From Parus major (Eukaryota; Chordata; Aves; Passeriformes; Paridae), in assembly GCF_001522545.3 (NCBI RefSeq), contig NC_031768.1, forward strand, positions 92,552,230-92,616,229: a DNA stretch of 64,000 nt, in the 5' to 3' direction. Position numbers and translations under genes: made by a program. Under the pieces are notes generated by a model. The model worked only from the letters and a program-made list of their open reading frames with translations. It searched no databases and had not been told where the DNA came from. Of the stretch, positions 1 to 11,104 are shown one piece after another (within the stretch, counting starts at the first letter, position 1; every line of letters begins with the position of its first letter).

Positions 1-932
1 CAGCAACAGGAGCAGTAGCAAAGGAAAAGAAGATACAAGCCATTAAATGTCATGGAACAGCCTCGGTACAGCAGCTTTCATATTTGTGGAAAAAAATCCT
101 CCTCTTAAATCAAGGAAGGGTAGGTTACTGAGAGCAGACTTGAATCTATTGTAAGAAAAAGAAATGCAGAGCACCCTGCAAACATATTTCCATTTTTTCA
201 TCCCAAACATCAAGCTGGTTTGCTTTTCAGCACAGGAGGCACATCTTCTGGCTAGGCATGGAAAACGCAGAGCACAGTATGGATGGAATGGGAGCACACC
301 AGCAGTCAACCCTTTACCAAGGCAGGCAGGGCTTGGGACATGCTGCAGGAAAGGAGGAATTCTGGAGGTGGTGCTTGCTGCCAGGCAGCCAGGGATCAAG
401 AGGCTCTGCCAGGCTGCCAAGCACTCGAGTGTGTGAAGTTACTGAAGACATTTCTTGATGAGAGAAGGAAGAGGATACTTCCCAGAAGAAAAGATAAAAG
501 TTCCAAATTTTGGCCAAGCCCTAGTATGTTTGGGTAACTGTGTTGGGTCTTCCTCATCATTTCAAACTGTTGCCTTGGAGGCTGCACTCTTTCCCAGCTG
601 ACTTGTACTGTGGCGTGACTTTGGTGCATCTCAAAACCATTTCCCCTTTTCCAAACTGCTGTATTGGTTGCTAAGATCCACCTTTCACATGCACACAGGA
701 GGTGAAATCTTGCATTCCTTGATTCCCTTGGTTTAGATTCAATGAAAAACAGAACAAGCCGAGCAAATATTTAAGCAAAGCTCTGCCCATATATGAGCAG
801 AAAAAAGACCTCTCTGATTGGGAGAATTCATAAGGAAAGTATAAAAAACATACCAGTACCCAAAGGAGGTACTGTTCTCCACAGTTATTGCAGAGCTTTG
901 ATTTTCATTCCTCTGTTTCTTACTCTTTGCAG
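1..932 (+). other. Left flank, probably DRD3 5' intron
   Basis: The acceptor at 932 implies this segment is the end of an intron downstream of a non-coding DRD3 exon that lies outside the window. I see no coding or repeat feature in it. Confidence 0.5.
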
Positions 933-1224
933 TGGCAGCCCCATGGCTCTCTTCACCAGAACCAGCAGCCATCCTAACACAACAGACCCCATTCCCTGTG
1001 GGGCAAACAGCACCACAGAGCCTGAGCTGCCCCATTCACACGCCTACTACGCCCTCTGCTACTGCATCTTGATTCTGGCCATCATCTTTGGGAACGTGCT
1101 GGTCTGCCTGGCTGTGCTGAGGGAACGCACCTTGCAAACCACCACCAACTACCTCGTGGTGAGCCTGGCAGTGGCAGATTTGCTGGTGGCTACTTTGGTG
1201 ATGCCATGGATGGTGTACCTGGAG
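933..1224 (+). CDS. DRD3: DRD3 coding exon 1 (N-terminus, TM1-TM2)
   Basis: The start ATG is at 943, ten bases after a good acceptor (pyrimidine tract ending in TTTGCAG at 926-932), so a non-coding 5' exon should lie upstream, outside or near the left edge. The peptide begins [14 protein letters not shown] and runs into HAYYALCYC, which matches the D3 N-terminus. The exon ends in phase 0 after VYLE at a GTGAGT donor at 1225. Coding bases are 943-1224 (94 codons). Confidence 0.95.
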
Positions 1225-4200
1225 GTGAGTACCTCTCAGGAATGATTAGCAGAATTTCACCACATCACTGCATGCTTGGTCATGTTCCTAATGAGGGCAG
1301 TAGCAACATTTATTCTGATCTGTGTGGAACGGCCCTGGAGCTGTCCTGCAGGCTGTGTACTGCTTGGGTATGCTGCATGGAATGATTAAATAAAAAAGGA
1401 ATAAGTGAGGGGGGGGAGGAAGCCATCCCAGCAAGATAGAATTAGACTCTTCAGTTTGATTGCAACTAAAAAATATTAAAAGTCAAGCTTTATTTCGGAC
1501 TGGAATAGTCTATCAGCTCAAGTGCATTCCAATCCTTAATGAAATCACATTATGCTTTGCTTTAGAAAATACTTGGCACTCAGCCTTGCTGTGGACAGGG
1601 TGGGACTGAGGCACATCTGCGGAGCAGCCTCTGCCCCATGCCATGCCTTAGTCATGATTTGTGAGCACAACAGTAGGTCCATTTCCTAGTTGTGTTTGTA
1701 GACCCATTCAAGACTAATTTCTGTCTGTGAAGCTTGAATAATCAAAGCAGCTGATGCAAGAGTCATCCAAACAACAGAGAAAAGAGTTCATACACATCCC
1801 AAACCTGAACTCCCAATCCTGGCATTGCATAACACTTCCTATGGAACTGGGCTGTCAGACTCCAGCAAGACTGAGATTTAAAAAACAGTCCAAAAAGCCC
1901 CAAATTTTTTTTCAGTATTCTCTGCTGTTTATGGATCAGCAAGGCCATCAATGAAGCAGAAATGGCATCATGCTTCAATACACCATGAGCCTTGAAATTG
2001 CCAAAAAATCATTCAGTCCCTAAAACTGTGTAGAATACCTATTCATCTACTTAAGGTTTGCCAAACCAGACTTCAGAACTGGCCCTTATTTATGGAGAAG
2101 CTTAAGGTGGATGAATGCCTCAGATTTAAATTCTGCTTGTGAAGTTTGTGCTTTACACTTCATTTTTAGAGTCATCAGTGGCCATGAAATGTGTTATTTT
2201 ATCAATCATGCAGACAAGAACTGTCTCTTTCTGGGAAATCTTTTGGGAAGGCTGTGACAGAGCAGCAACAGGAACATTTTATAGTCTCAAAATCCTCATC
2301 TCCACTTAAGGAGGTTTCTGGCACAGAAGTGCTAATCAGCAGTGTGTCTAGCAATCTTCTGAGGGCCACCATGTAGGTGTGACACACCAATACTGCTGCC
2401 CTCTTCTTTACTGATCCCTGGTGCTATGGCTGCTGCAGCTCACCAAGGTTTCCAAGACAGTGGCAGCAGGGTGTCCTGCCCCCTGGAATTTGAGGGAATT
2501 AAACATCATCATGCTTTGCAGTCATTGCATAGTTGGAGGAGGACATGTGGCAGCATGGCTGGGAACACCCTCCTCAATCTTCTCACAACATCCAGTTCTA
2601 CCTCCAAAGGGGAAGAAAGCTTCAGGAGAAGGTTGTCACTGAGGTCTAATCTGCTGAGACCGTGTGGGAGTCTCCTCATCTTGTCTCTCACATGGGAGCT
2701 GTGAGACCTAAGCTGCTGTGTGAGCTCAGGAGCTGCACTGGACTGGTGTCAGAGGGAGGACAGAGCTGAGTTCCTGCAGCTCAGCAGTCCTGACCACCAG
2801 TGCTCTTTGCACTGCCACCATGCAAACCCAGGAGCAGCCATCTCACAGCTGCAGGAGCCAGCAGCAGCCCCAAGCATCAGCTCTCAAACACAAAACTCCT
2901 CAGGGAACCTGCTCAGATGCACTTGCATGCAGGCTTTCATGCCTGCCATGGCCTGATGCAACTTGGTTTCCTACTTTCCCATCCATGTGCTTCTCAGTGT
3001 GGCATCCCCATTCCTATCTGAATTGTGGAGATTCTGTTGCTTATTTTAAGAATTTAGGAGAGTGGTGGAGATGTATAAGTTAAAAAAAATAATCATTGCG
3101 CATTCATAAACTGGAAAGCTTCCTATAGAGTTTGGAAGTTAAAAATAATAACACCACAATTTTTTAGATAAAGCAGACTGGTCGTTAAGGAAGATTAGGT
3201 GAAAACCTGACCTGAATAGTCTATAGGGATCTTTAGCATTGTGTTTGACAGAGCCAGGATTTCACCCTGGACAATCTTCTCCTGCATAATCACCGAGTGG
3301 TAATGAGAGATTGTATCAGCTCATCTCTCTGCAGTTGCTCTCATCAGCTGTAAGAGAATAATGTTTGACCATCCACCTCGCCCAGACAGATGTGAGGATT
3401 CATTCAATTAATACCTGGGATATCCTTTGAGATTCCTGGACAAAAAGCACCAGAGGGATAAAGAACAGGTACCCTGCTAGCACTTGAAAACCAGAAATGC
3501 AGACTAGCAGGTTCTAGCTGCTGTAGCAAAGATGATCAGAACAGAGCAATAAAAGGAAGAGCAGAAATAGAATTTTTAAAATTCTGAACAAAGCATATAA
3601 AAAAAGGCTTTTCTTCACTGTTAAATTATGGAATAAATTCTGGGTTTGTATACCCCACAGGTAAATATTAACTACTTCAGCAACTCCAGCAGAGCTACTC
3701 TCCAATTTAAAAGTGACAAGTGAGAATGGGTTTTAAGCCCAAACATTTTGATCTGTCAAGTATCCTCTTACACCAGCTACAGTCCAGTATGCAGGTAGTG
3801 TGATCTGATAGCATCATCCTGAGAGGGCTCACTTCTGAGCCTTCCCTACCAGCACCTTCTTCAGTTTTTATGGTTCACATTCTTGAGCTCAGCATTTCAG
3901 TGTGTTCAGGATCTCAGTTAAGTAATTTAACTCCCTCAGTTAAGTGCTTGTTCATCTGCTGGGTTAGCAGCAGCTGCCTTTCATGTGAACATCTGCCTCT
4001 GGCTTGGTGAAATATTCTTTAGACTCCACAGCTCACGCAGAAACTGCATTGCCTTTTGCCTCAAACTGCAGACACATCCCTTACTGGGTCCCACTGCTAA
4101 GACTTCCAACATTTTTATTTTATTTTTTTTTTTAATATATCTTGAGGTGGTCAAGCAGATCTTAAACTATGAAACTAAAGTAAAACCAGTGTAGTGTTTC

Positions 4201-7200
4201 TCTGGAAGCTGAACCTACCTATTAAGGTCCCTAATCTCAGATGGACAGCCTTCAGTTTGCATGTCTTGTAGTTTACCTGTGCAGAAAAGCTCAATGGTTT
4301 TGACTTCTTTTTCCCCTTTACATACTTTTTTTATAAGAAAACAATGGAGCACTACCATTATCAAGAGAACTGGAGAAGAAAGCACAGTTCCCTTCTGCAT
4401 TCTGCAAGCTAATTCCCATTTCCCTCTTCTGAATTAATTCAGGGTCAGAGGGTCTAATGGAAGACTGCCTCATTCAATACCTGATTTCTGAAATGTAGCA
4501 GCTGGGTCCAGCAGAGAACACCCTAAAGACACAGCTCACCTCAGCAAGTTTCAGTGCCCATGTGTGGGAATGCTGCCACTATGAAAACCATTTACATTTC
4601 TCAGGATTATTTCTTAAACAATTCTCACAGAGAACATTTTGTATTTAGGATGCAGGGGGCTGCATCCTTCCTAGGCACCAACACTCACAGGGTTGAGCCA
4701 CTGCCTGAGAAGCCATGAAGTATGGGCTGGGGTGGGCATTTTTGAATGGATTTTGAAAAACTCCAAGGATAGATCCTGCACAGACTTACCAAGCAACTGG
4801 CTCCACTGTCCAATGTCCCTATAGTCAGAAAAGTAACCTTCATAACCAGTTTGTACCTTTCCTCCAGCTCATTCCTGTTGCTTCTTGTCCTCCCACTGCA
4901 CCACTGCTGTGAGAAACCCAGGTCCATCTTCTTAGCACTTGCCTTCAACCTTTTTAATAAACTTCCACCAGGCACTAGAGGGCTGTTATTCTCCCACCCC
5001 TCAAATCCATCTTTTTTCCAGGCTGAAAAAGTCCTGCTCCCTTAGCTGGTCCTCACAGGATTGTTTTGGTGGCTCTCCACTGGACTCACTCCTGTTAATC
5101 AATGTTTTTTCTCTACTGATGCCTCAAGAGCAGGTGCAGTACTCCAGATGTTGTCTAAATGTAAGCAGAGAGACCAGGAAGTAGTGGCAGTTTCTGACAG
5201 CTTCCCAGGATCCAGCTGAAACAGCAGGACCTGCAGGGCTGAAGGCTAAAATCCAGGCTCCCTCCCAAGCATGGACTTTCTCCCTTTTTTCTCTCCTACT
5301 CCCCCATCCAGCACAGCACTGGGTTTGTTTGCAGTTGAACAAGAGGGCAGCCTGCCCTCCATCTCCTACAAGCAATGGGAATGGAGGCAGACACCTCCCT
5401 CAGAATCAGGTTGTCATCCCAACCCCAAGGCGAGCAGGGCCACACAGTGCTTGGAGCATGCTTGTCAATCCAAAAGATCCTTGTCAAGAACTTGGTGGCT
5501 GCTCCAAGACCCACTTTTCTCCAAAGCTAAGACTGCCTATGGCTGAGCTTTCACAACCACACACTTCAGATGAAAAATTCAAAACAAGCAGAACAGCTTG
5601 GTAGCAACTCAAGCCCCTTAATCTGAATAGCCTGTGAGTTCTCACTCAGATCTAATAATCAAAATCTGTAACTGAGATAAGAAGTCAAATGAGGTTTTTG
5701 AGAAGCCTTAGTCTCAGATCTCAGTTTCATACATAAATGCAAAAACTTGCAGCACTTTTCCAGCTCGCTGCCTGTAAGAGCACTCTGGCAGCTAAGCTGA
5801 GAAAGACTTACAGCCCTTAGATTTTCTCAGATAATCATTAATCAGAGGATAAATACAGTGATATCAAACTTAAATCAATTTATCATGCTAGGCCTTGAGA
5901 GGAGAGATAGCTGCTGTTTCTTCTCCCTGCCTCCTTTTGCAAGAGCAAATAAAGGATTGAAATGAAAGTGAGGCTCCTTCTCCACGACCTACTGCTGTGT
6001 TATCTTGCACACAACACAGGTGCCTCAGTTTCCCTCTGCCCATCACTGTGGGCATGAACTCCTCCAGCTGCTGAGTTACTTGGAGGAGAGCAGCTCCTTA
6101 CACATAACTTGTCAGGAGCTGGTGCAGAGCAAGGCTGACAGTTTTGTGTTGCAGGTGACCGGAGGGGTCTGGACGTTCAGCCGTATCTGTTGCGATATCT
6201 TTGTCACCATGGATGTGATGATGTGCACAGCCAGCATTCTGAACCTCTGTGCCATCAGCATTGACAGGTGAGACACAACAGCATCCAGGGGGACGGTCTG
6301 GGTATGGGGGTCAGCCCTGTGCCCCAGTGGGGCAGGGACAAAGAAGTGGGGTGAGCACAGACAGCATCGGTGTCTTCAGAACAGCAAACCCCTGGAGGTC
6401 TGTCCCTGCCACTACTGCTGTCAGTGTGGCTCTGCTCACGTTGTGCAAGAAGAGGTCTGCACTGGAGGGCAGGGAGACACAAGCAATAAAACATCCCAGT
6501 AGATGGTTAACCACATCCTCGAGATTTTTAAAGGCAGGAACCACAATTGGTCATCCAGCTCCCACTGAGTGTCAAAGAGGGTTTCTCCTACTGGAGATCT
6601 CACTCGTGAAGCTTTATTAAACCAAATCCTGGCATATACACAGGGAGAGATGAAGATTATTGCTGTGTAATCTTGAGCTTTGCTTTGGTTTTCTGCATTT
6701 TAAAACTGAGCCTATTTTAAGCAATGCTGAGGGCTGGGAGCCAAGACCGTGGCACATGTGATCCTACTGGGACCAAGGAGTGGGAGAAGGGAAAAATACT
6801 GCGTGCTGTACCTTTGTAAAGTGTAGTTCAAGGATAATAATGCAAGGCAGCTCTCAATGCTGCGTTGGTCCGGTGTTCCTCCATGGGAATCTGTATCCCC
6901 ATTTCAGTTTGGCTCTGTCTGCAAGGAACAGCCCCCAGGCTCTCTTAAAGATGAGACTCCTGTGCCTTCCAAATCCTTGCCCTGCTGAGCTGCATCTCCT
7001 GGGGCACCCCAGCAACTGAAGGTCCTTGACACCTGCCCCTGGGCAAACCTCTGCCTGTCAGGCTAACACCAGACCAGGCAGCTGAGACAAAGAGTTCAGA
7101 AGTTTGTGTTTACTCCAGAGAGTGCTCTTGCACAGCAGTGCCCATATAACTTTAGGGGCTTGAGGGTTAGGGATTTCCTGGAGTTTCTTGATCCATCTGG

Positions 7201-10200
7201 TAGCCCAAACCCTGTAGCTTCACATGCTGTGAGTTCTGCTGAGCATTTCTCTGCACTGCTGCCAACTAACTGTGATTTCCTCTGTTCTGCCCCTCCATGC
7301 CCCACTTACCATTTCTACAAATTGCTGATCCCATCATCTGATTTTCTTTACTTTCCTCTTCTATTTCTTCACCACATTCACCATGATGTTCCCTGTGCTG
7401 CTTTCACTGCTCCTCTTGAAAACCTCCTCCTTTCCCTCCCTCCTGCCTCCATCTCCTCTTCCCGGGGCTGGTTTGGTCTGCAGATACACCGCAGTGGTGA
7501 AACCAGTTCAGTACCAGTACAGCACTGGGCAGAGCTCCTGCAGGAGGGTCTCCCTCATGATTGTGATAGTCTGGATGCTGGCCTTCGCAGTGTCATGCCC
7601 TCTCCTCTTTGGCTTCAATACTACAGGTAGGTGATTCCCTGAACAGTAGCACGCAGGAGGGGTTGGCAGTGGAGCTGCCCTGTGTATGGCCAGCTCATTT
7701 AACATGGGTCCTGCAGATTTGCCAAGTTACAGGAAATTCTAAGGAACTTGAAAGCACACTATGAAGGGAGAGAAAAATCCCCATGTGCTCTTATCTATAA
7801 ACTTGCCATTTGCTCAGGCAGACACTGACTGTTGCTCTAAAGGGCAAACCCGCCTGCTCTACTGCCAAATCAATGCCCATCAAGGTGTCCAGGTCTTCAG
7901 ATTCCCATCAAACAATCACTGTGAGCACACAGAGCAAAATGTGCAGCGCATAGAGCACACACACACCAGACTTAATGGTGTCTTGCTGATATCAACAGGT
8001 TCAGAAGCAGAGTTTTGACTGATCCAGAGCACATCTCTAAACAGCAAGGATTGCATATTAGCGTTGCTTGTTAGAAACCTCCTTCCTATCCCACTGGCTG
8101 TTCTGCTTCCTTAACTAATCCCTTGAGGAGGGCAGGGAACTTAGCCTCCACCTTGGAAGCAGGTTGGTCTTTTTCCTTTTCCTCAGCTAGGGCAGCACAG
8201 TCTCCCTGGAGGCAGAGGAGCAAGGGAGCCTGCCTTCCCACTGAGTCATAGGCAGAAGCCTTTGCTCCCCCTCCATCCTCTGCGGTGCTTGAGGCAGGAA
8301 AGGGATGGGAGTGGGAAATTCTGCTGCCCCCCTCTGCCTGGTTCAGACAGATAGGGGTGAATGCACACTCTGCATCTAGACAGCTCAGAGGCTGTCAAAG
8401 GAATGGGAGAAAGGGTGGGAATAGACACGAGAGAAGAGAACAGAGCTGTTGGCCAGAAAAGCAGGCAGATGATGCTGGCTGACGATAGATGGCCCTGTGT
8501 TGGGTTCATTTTAAGCATCACGTAGGTAATGGGGTAAGCCAGAGCATAATCTGCACTCCTTAGACTGCTTTTGCCCCCAGCCACCTTTTGTCTCACTTTG
8601 CCAACACACCAGAGCCTCCTTGTACTAAACTGAATCAGCTCAGCCACTCCTCTCTCTCTCTTCTCCTCCCCAGGGGATCCCAGTGTCTGTTCCATATCCA
8701 ACCCTAGTTTCGTCATCTACTCCTCTTTGGTGTCCTTCTACCTCCCCTTCATGGTGACCCTGCTGCTCTATGTCCGGATTTACCTCGTGCTCAGACAGAG
8801 GCAAAAGAAGCGAACCCTCACCCGGCAGGGCAGCCAGAGCGCCAGCACCAAACCGTGTTATGCACACCAAGTAAGCCACACAAAGCCAGTAGGAGCTGTC
8901 AAAAAGGACAGGAATGCATCATCTCCTCTCCTCAGAGGGTTAAAACACAAACCAGAAAGCATAAGGAAGGACATGACATGTTTTCATCCCATCCCTTGCT
9001 CATACACCATGATATCTGAGGCACAGAAGCTGCAGTTAAATCCTTTTCAGACCTCTAGAATGATATTCCCTGTGTATCTCTGCCCTCTAGAAGTGGCAGG
9101 TAGATAAGAGCACAGCCTACTTCAGTATTTCCTCAGAGCAGGGTTTTCTCAGCCATGCATAAGTCTGGGTAATTTCTTCATTTATTGATTTTAATGTCTT
9201 CATTTATTGATTTTTGCTCTATGAGGCTTCATTCTCAGGGCTTCACAGGCTTTAACCTCTGTTATTAAAATACAAAACCCTCTTCATCTGACAGACTTAA
9301 GAGGTCAAAATACTCATGGTGCATGCAACATTTGTTCCACTGACCTTTCTAGATGAAATATCTGCAACCATGGGAACCAACACAACAACTTGAAAGGAAT
9401 TACCTGGTCATGCATATCCACTCTTTTCACCCATTTTTGCACAGCGAGGCTACATTAAAAGGGTGGGAATGCTGAGGGGAGCAGGGCCAGCACAAAAACA
9501 CAGGTGAGAGGTTAGCAGAGCAGGTAGTTCTCGTGCTTCTCCTTGGTGGGATGGAGACAAAGAGCTGTCAACTGCTGCTTCACCCCCAGGTCAGCCCAGA
9601 GGACGTGGTGCAATGTAAGAGGCAAGTGAGGCTAAGGATAACTCCAACTTCCTTCATCATCCTCTGGCCCAATGAGCAGTTTGGATGGTTTCCAGTTCCT
9701 CTGTGGCATCCTCTTTTGCAGGAACACATGGAGAGGAGAGCTTTGCCAAACAGATGCCAAGGCACGTTTTCCCCCTGTCTCTCGCTCAAATGCACAGGCC
9801 AGGAGATGTCTACAAAAAGGAGGTTGCTGACTGTCTTCAGCCTGCAGCGGTACCGAAGCTTCTGCCACGAGGCATCCCTCACCAAGGCACCAGAGACTAC
9901 CCAAAACAGCAGGTGGGAAGGGAGGAGGAGCACGAAGCCAGCAGTGGAGGTACGGAGGCTCAGCAATGGTAGAACCATCAGCAGCTTGAGGCTGGCACAG
10001 CAGCAGCCCCGACTGATCCAGCTGCGGGAGAGGAAGGCTACACAGATGCTGGCAATTGTCCTGGGTGAGTGAGAGCAGTTCTGCCTGTGGGTGCAAGGGG
10101 TGATGGTTTGGGACTTCCAGGAACACAGAATCTCCTCATACAATATTGAGATTTTTTTTTTAAAATGCAAGCTGGGCCTTGGCTTCAGCTGTTATGGCTT

Positions 10201-11104
10201 CACAACCTCAGGAGAGACAGTAGTGGGACATTTAGGAATCTAGAATAATTCTTCCAAATGTTGAGAGCCACGCATGTTAGTGTTCTATTTACTGTGTTTT
10301 GTTACCCTTGTGTTTAAAATCAGTGGCCAACAAGCCCTACCAGAGGGAGTAACAGCCAATACCTTTGCTTTTCCTTTGTTTTACTATTACAAGGCTGGAA
10401 CAATCTTTAGTTTCCATACATGCAGAAGCTCTTAGATTTGATTACAGAAGGGAAAACTGAGGCAAGGAGCCGCAGAGGAGCCAGTTGATAAAGCTGGGTA
10501 GAGAAGCCAGGAGACTGGCGTCCCTGTCACCTGCTGTGGTCACCAGGTTCACTCTTCCCCCCCATTAACTCAGTAGTAGCACAGAAATAACAGCAACCCT
10601 CATCCTGACTGATTAAAGCCAGCTTTCTGGATGAAGCTTTCCCTCAAAGTTGTGGCCACTTGCTTTTGTCTGTCATCAGGCCACTTCTGAAGCCTTATCC
10701 ATTCACAAAGCTGGTCCCAAGGAGTCCGAGATTTTGCCAAATCCCTCTGTGTTAGGAATGAACGTGGCCTTTTGTTTTGTTTGTGAAATATAGGAACATC
10801 ATGGAAATAACGAGGGGGTGGAGGGAGAGGCCACCAGTGCAGGCCCCTTTCCAAATAGTTGCTGCTTGAAACTTGCAGATTGTTTTCTTCTTCTCTCTTA
10901 AACCCAGGGACATTCATAGTCTGCTGGCTGCCCTTCTTCTTGATTCACATCCTCAACGCCCACTGCCCATCCTGCCACGTGCCTCCAGGGCTTTACAGTG
11001 CCAGCACCTGGCTCGGATACGTCAACAGCGCCCTCAACCCCATCATCTACACAACTTTCAACACTGACTTCCGCAAAGCCTTCCTCAAGATCCTCTGCTG
11101 CTGA
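943..11104 (+). CDS. DRD3: D3 dopamine receptor, full coding region (6-7 exons)
   Basis: This is a class A, Gi/o-coupled dopamine receptor of the D2-like family that acts in the plasma membrane of neurons. Coding exons are 943-1224, 6155-6267, 7484-7626, 8674-8870, 9590-9625 (tentative), 9722-10064 and 10908-11104; all phases join, giving about 436 residues (human D3 is 400). Visible family marks are two N-glycosylation sites (NTT, NST) in the N-terminus, TM1 with [12 protein letters not shown]2 with [10 protein letters not shown], the amine-binding Asp at about residue 114, the Cys107/Cys185 pair, DRY at 131-133 split over exons 2 and 3, the TM5 serines at about 196, 197 and 200, CWLPFF in TM6 and NPIIY in TM7. 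The wording is closest to D3 rather than D2 ([32 protein letters not shown]). The gene converges on QTRT2, as in human. The loop-3 exon borders are the only uncertain part. Confidence 0.96.
1225..6154 (+). other. DRD3 intron 1, with an old CR1-like stretch
   Basis: This 4.9 kb intron lies between TM2 and TM3 exons. I see no gene in it. A degenerate CR1-like piece lies at about 4830-5170 (listed separately); the rest is unremarkable unique-looking sequence with short A- or T-rich runs. Confidence 0.7.
4830..5170 (-). repeat. Degenerate CR1 LINE fragment
   Basis: On the plus strand the order of motifs follows the reverse complement of the avian CR1 3' half: CCAGGCTGAAAAAGTCCTGC, then CTCACAGGATTG, GGCTCTCCACTGGACTCACT and GCAGTACTCCAGATG. 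Divergence is high, so this is an old copy and the ends are approximate. Confidence 0.6.
6155..6267 (+). CDS. DRD3: DRD3 coding exon 2 (TM3)
   Basis: The acceptor is TGTTGCAG at 6147-6154 and the donor is GTGAGA at 6268. The exon reads [14 protein letters not shown] and then [20 protein letters not shown], with the dopamine-binding Asp in TM3. It ends inside the Arg codon of DRY (phase 2). Confidence 0.97.
7484..7626 (+). CDS. DRD3: DRD3 coding exon 3 (loop 2, TM4)
   Basis: The acceptor is TCTGCAG ending at 7483 and the donor is GTAGGT at 7627. The exon completes DRY and continues as [10 protein letters not shown], then [14 protein letters not shown] and the TM4 segment [16 protein letters not shown]. 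It ends in phase 1 at NTTG. Confidence 0.97.
8674..8870 (+). CDS. DRD3: DRD3 coding exon 4 (loop e2, TM5, start of loop 3)
   Basis: The acceptor is CTCCCCAG ending at 8673 and the donor is GTAAGC at 8871. The exon reads [20 protein letters not shown] with the loop cysteine and TM5 serines, then [20 protein letters not shown] and a basic stretch [16 protein letters not shown]. It ends in phase 0 after YAHQ. Confidence 0.97.
9590..9625 (+). CDS. DRD3: DRD3 loop-3 mini-exon (tentative, 12 codons)
   Basis: The acceptor CACCCCCAG ends at 9589 and a possible donor GTGAGG follows at 9626. Both ends are phase 0. The 12 residues [12 protein letters not shown] weakly resemble the human D3 stretch with SPDP and LKR and also the PED...C pattern of the D2-long alternative exon. 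The exon may instead be continuous with 9722-10064, because 9626-9721 has no stop and keeps the frame. The choice cannot be settled from sequence alone. Confidence 0.5.
9722..10064 (+). CDS. DRD3: DRD3 main loop-3 exon to TM6 entry
   Basis: The acceptor CTCTTTTGCAG ends at 9721 and the donor GTGAGT is at 10065. The right half is clearly D3: [13 protein letters not shown], then [10 protein letters not shown] and [13 protein letters not shown], which line up with the human loop 3. The left part ([12 protein letters not shown] onward) is not obviously conserved, and another phase-0 acceptor at 9847 would shorten the exon by 126 bp. The exon ends in phase 1 within the Gly codon before TM6. Confidence 0.85.
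10908..11104 (+). CDS. DRD3: DRD3 last coding exon (TM6-TM7, C-terminus)
   Basis: The acceptor AAACCCAG ends at 10907 and the stop TGA is at 11102-11104. The exon reads [19 protein letters not shown], then [19 protein letters not shown] and [11 protein letters not shown]. The short C-tail ending in cysteine is typical of D2-like receptors; here the last two residues are both Cys, where I recall Ser-Cys in human D3. Confidence 0.97.

Noticed and set aside
793..942. An upstream in-frame extension of the DRD3 start with a hydrophobic segment resembling a signal peptide
   Set aside because: The hydrophobic part is the pyrimidine tract of the splice acceptor at 932. D3 receptors begin at the Met equivalent to 943.
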